14,749 nt of DNA from Pararoseburia sp963661325. Lineage in GTDB: Bacteria; Bacillota; Clostridia; Lachnospirales; Lachnospiraceae. Below, piece by piece: positions 12,613 through 14,749 of the stretch. Where the stretch lies: positions 1-14,749 of the forward strand of contig CAVLBP010000059.1 in the NCBI GenBank assembly GCA_963661325.1. The letters are read 5' to 3'. The position numbers and the translations under genes are program-made. The notes under the pieces were generated by a model that was given only the letters and a program-made list of their open reading frames with translations, was not told the origin of the DNA and searched no databases. Numbering within the stretch: the stretch's first letter is position 1; each line of letters starts with the position of its first letter.

Positions 12613-14749
12613 AATGATAATCTCCGCTTTTTACCTCTTGTCTGCTTCCATCCGGTAAGGCGATCTCTGCCTCTGTGCCAAAAGGTATCCTTACATTCAT
12701 GGAAAACTTCTCTTTTTCTTTTTTCCAATAGACTTCCACTCTTCCATATGGTGTCTCCTTAAAGCAGTCGACCCAATCCAATCCGCCTCCAAGGATCGGT
12801 GCGATCCGCACCTTGCGATAGCCGGCTTCCATGGCTTCGATCCCCGCGCAGCGGCGGTACAGCCAGTCGCCTACGGCGCCGTTGGCATAATGGTTGAAAG
12901 AGACCATCCCTCCGCCCAAATTGCTATCCTGTTCGGAAATGTCTTTGACATTTCCCTCGCCCAGATTGACACTTCCATCCTCGCGCAGGGCATCCCAGCG
13001 CTCCCAGATCGTTGTCGCCCCCGCTTTTACCTCATACAGCCAGGACGGACAGGTATCCTGCAAAAGCAGATCATAGGCTTTGTCAGCATATCCGGCATCA
13101 CTGAGGGCAAAGAGCAGATAAGGCGTCCCCAAAAATCCCGTTGTCAGATGATCGTTTGCCTCCTCGACCAGACGCAGGAGGTTTCTGGCATATGCCGCTT
13201 TCTCCTCTCCCTCTACCATGCCAAAGTAAAGAGGACAGACATAGGCTGTCTGAAATTCCTTTTTGATCCTGCCTTTTCCATCCGTAAAATATTTTCGGTA
13301 AGCACGGATGATCTGTGCACGCAGATCCTTATATCTTTCCTCGTTCTGTGTCTTTCCCAGTATATGCGCTATCTGGGATGCTATCTGCGTCGTGTGCGCA
13401 TAATAGGCGGTCGATACCCATGGTCGTTTTTTCATCCATGCGAGCTGGTTCTCACCATAGGTCAGCCAATCGCCAAAACTAAAGCCCCAATCCCACAGGT
13501 ATTTCTTATCTCCCAAACTCATTCTGTGCGCCATTTTTTCTACCTCTTGCAGGTATTTGGAGATCATCTCATAATTATCCTCCAGCACACGGATATCGCC
13601 CCGATCCATATAGAGTGCCCACGGCACCATCACACAGGCATCGCCCCAGCCTGCGGAGACCAGTTTGATATGCATTTCATCCGGGACAACAAAGGGGATT
13701 CCTCCGCGCTTTCCCTGCTCACTTCGCATATCCATGAGCCATTTTTTGAGGAAATTGGTCATATCAAAATTAAAGCATGCCGTCCGCGCAAAGACGGCAA
13801 TATCTCCCGTCCATCCCAGACGTTCATCTCTTTGCGGACAATCGGTCGGAATATCCACAAAATTGCTCAGACCACCCCATTTGATATTTTCCTGCAAACG
13901 GTTGATATCGGCATTGGAACAATGGAAACCTCCTGTAGTATCTTCCATGGATGATAAAACATCTGCTGTGATCTCAAAATTATCACGGGCAATTCCGCAG
14001 ACCTCAACATAACGGAAGCCCATATAGGTAAAATGCGGACTATATTCCTGTTGACCCTCACGACAGATATAGTCGATCCTGGCTTTTGCCGTGCGAAGCG
14101 GCTGTGTAAACAATTCGCCATCCATCAGTATCTCTGCATGACGCACCCGGATATGCTCTCCCCCTTTCGCGTCTATCTTCAAATTGACAAGACCTGCAAA
14201 ATTTTGCCCGAAATCGAAGATATATCCATCTTTCCCCTCATGTTCTGCAACCGGCTCTAAACGTTTGATGCGTCTTGGCAGATTTCCGTAGGTCGCCAGC
14301 AGACGCTTCGTCGGTGCCTTGGACAGGACTTGGGCTGATACCAAATGTCCGGTTTCCTGTCTAGCATCTACGACCTCTCCGTCATAGATGGATGCCTCCC
14401 GCACCGGTCCGTCCACCGTTACCTTCCATGTCTCATCCGTGCCAAAGATTTCCCATGTACCATCCGCATACTGCATCTGCACTTCCATGAGAAGCGCCTG
14501 CTTCTTTCCGGCATGCTGCCCGCTGCCAAAAGGTCCAAAGGTTGCCACTGCCCAGCCCCCTGCTACAGACACTGTGATGACATTTTCTTCCTGTAAATAA
14601 GAAGTCACATCATACACCTGATACTGCATCTGGTTTTTATAAGTGGTATAGCCCGGCGCCAGCATGACATCCCCGACTTCTTTCCCATTGATCTGTAACT
14701 GGTAAACCCCAAGCGCCGTAATACAAACACTTGCTTTTTTTACTTTTTT
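12593..14749 (-). CDS. GH78 alpha-L-rhamnosidase (N-terminus beyond the window)
   Basis: About 718 residues are visible and the frame is still open at the right edge; ITALGVYQLQINGKEVGDV lies upstream of the first internal ATG (14665), so that ATG is not the start. Domains in order: rhamnosidase N-terminal beta domain (LAPGYTTYKNQMQYQVYDVT, then SVAGGWAVATFG), the concanavalin-like Bac_rhamnosid domain (FDFGQNFAGLVNLKI, then SPHFTYMGFRYVEV), the six-hairpin catalytic domain, and a C-terminal beta domain. DCPQRDERLGWTGD (near 13819-13842) holds the Asp and general-acid Glu, and TTIWERWD (near 13000) the proposed base Glu, by analogy with characterised GH78 enzymes. It releases terminal alpha-L-rhamnose by inversion. 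No signal peptide can be judged because the N-terminus is missing. Two esterase genes overlap downstream. Confidence 0.95.
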   Translation of the reverse strand, partial: KKVKKASVCITALGVYQLQINGKEVGDVMLAPGYTTYKNQMQYQVYDVTSYLQEENVITVSVAGGWAVATFGPFGSGQHAGKKQALLMEVQMQYADGTWEIFGTDETWKVTVDGPVREASIYDGEVVDARQETGHLVSAQVLSKAPTKRLLATYGNLPRRIKRLEPVAEHEGKDGYIFDFGQNFAGLVNLKIDAKGGEHIRVRHAEILMDGELFTQPLRTAKARIDYICREGQQEYSPHFTYMGFRYVEVCGIARDNFEITADVLSSMEDTTGGFHCSNADINRLQENIKWGGLSNFVDIPTDCPQRDERLGWTGDIAVFARTACFNFDMTNFLKKWLMDMRSEQGKRGGIPFVVPDEMHIKLVSAGWGDACVMVPWALYMDRGDIRVLEDNYEMISKYLQEVEKMAHRMSLGDKKYLWDWGFSFGDWLTYGENQLAWMKKRPWVSTAYYAHTTQIASQIAHILGKTQNEERYKDLRAQIIRAYRKYFTDGKGRIKKEFQTAYVCPLYFGMVEGEEKAAYARNLLRLVEEANDHLTTGFLGTPYLLFALSDAGYADKAYDLLLQDTCPSWLYEVKAGATTIWERWDALREDGSVNLGEGNVKDISEQDSNLGGGMVSFNHYANGAVGDWLYRRCAGIEAMEAGYRKVRIAPILGGGLDWVDCFKETPYGRVEVYWKKEKEKFSMNVRIPFGTEAEIALPDGSRQEVKSGDYHYEVQIG

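Noticed and set aside
12890..13954. Long open frame of 354 codons on the plus strand
   Set aside because: It lies wholly opposite the conserved GH78 catalytic region, has no family resemblance and lacks a convincing start signal. It is a shadow of the rhamnosidase codon pattern.
1..14749. CRISPR arrays, IS elements, toxin-antitoxin pairs or a replication origin
   Set aside because: I saw no regularly spaced repeats, no transposase or cas motifs, no paired toxin-antitoxin genes and no DnaA-box clusters.

Overview
The window looks like chromosomal DNA of an anaerobic, endospore-forming Gram-positive bacterium, most likely a Lachnospiraceae-type member of the Clostridia. The evidence is an alpha/beta-type small acid-soluble spore protein gene with a sigma-G-like promoter, an [FeFe] hydrogenase, a radical SAM enzyme, a DUF1653 protein with a long C-terminal extension, strong AGGAGG-type ribosome binding sites, compact intergenic regions, and a GH78 rhamnosidase cluster suited to plant glycans in the gut. 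I see no phage, IS or CRISPR structure. The family-level taxonomy is inference.

Left part (1-3075). A radical SAM/SPASM protein, cut by the left edge, lies downstream of a TetR-type regulator; both are on the minus strand. Next come an alpha/beta SASP gene, with a sigma-G-like promoter and a long hairpin at the predicted mRNA 5' end, and a DJ-1/PfpI protein. A small CYTH phosphatase-type gene diverges from the DJ-1 gene.

Middle (3075-10460). The CYTH gene converges on a two-gene minus-strand operon of a secreted PI-PLC-like phospholipase and a DUF1653 protein. A 92-residue protein of unknown function diverges from the PLC gene across a palindrome that supplies both -35 regions. It converges on a group-B-like [FeFe] hydrogenase through a shared bidirectional terminator. 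The hydrogenase promoter region carries an 18-bp Rex-like operator and a separate 17-bp palindrome over the -10. Upstream lie a membrane diguanylate cyclase (7TM plus GGDEF) and, diverging from it, a membrane-anchored DUF4874/DUF4832 protein.

Right part (10460-14749). A tRNA-Leu(CAG) gene with its own promoter ends at a very strong bidirectional hairpin. On the minus strand a translationally coupled cluster encodes a GH78 alpha-L-rhamnosidase (N-terminus beyond the right edge) and two alpha/beta-hydrolase esterases. Together they probably de-esterify and cleave rhamnose-containing plant glycans or glycosides.

No single locus is clearly a new system. The most informative points are regulatory: redox control of the hydrogenase, the 5' hairpin of the spore-protein mRNA, and the shared palindrome between the PLC gene and the unknown gene. 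The rhamnosidase-esterase cluster and the possible cyclic-di-GMP link to the DUF4832 protein follow. All protein assignments come from motif reading without database searches.
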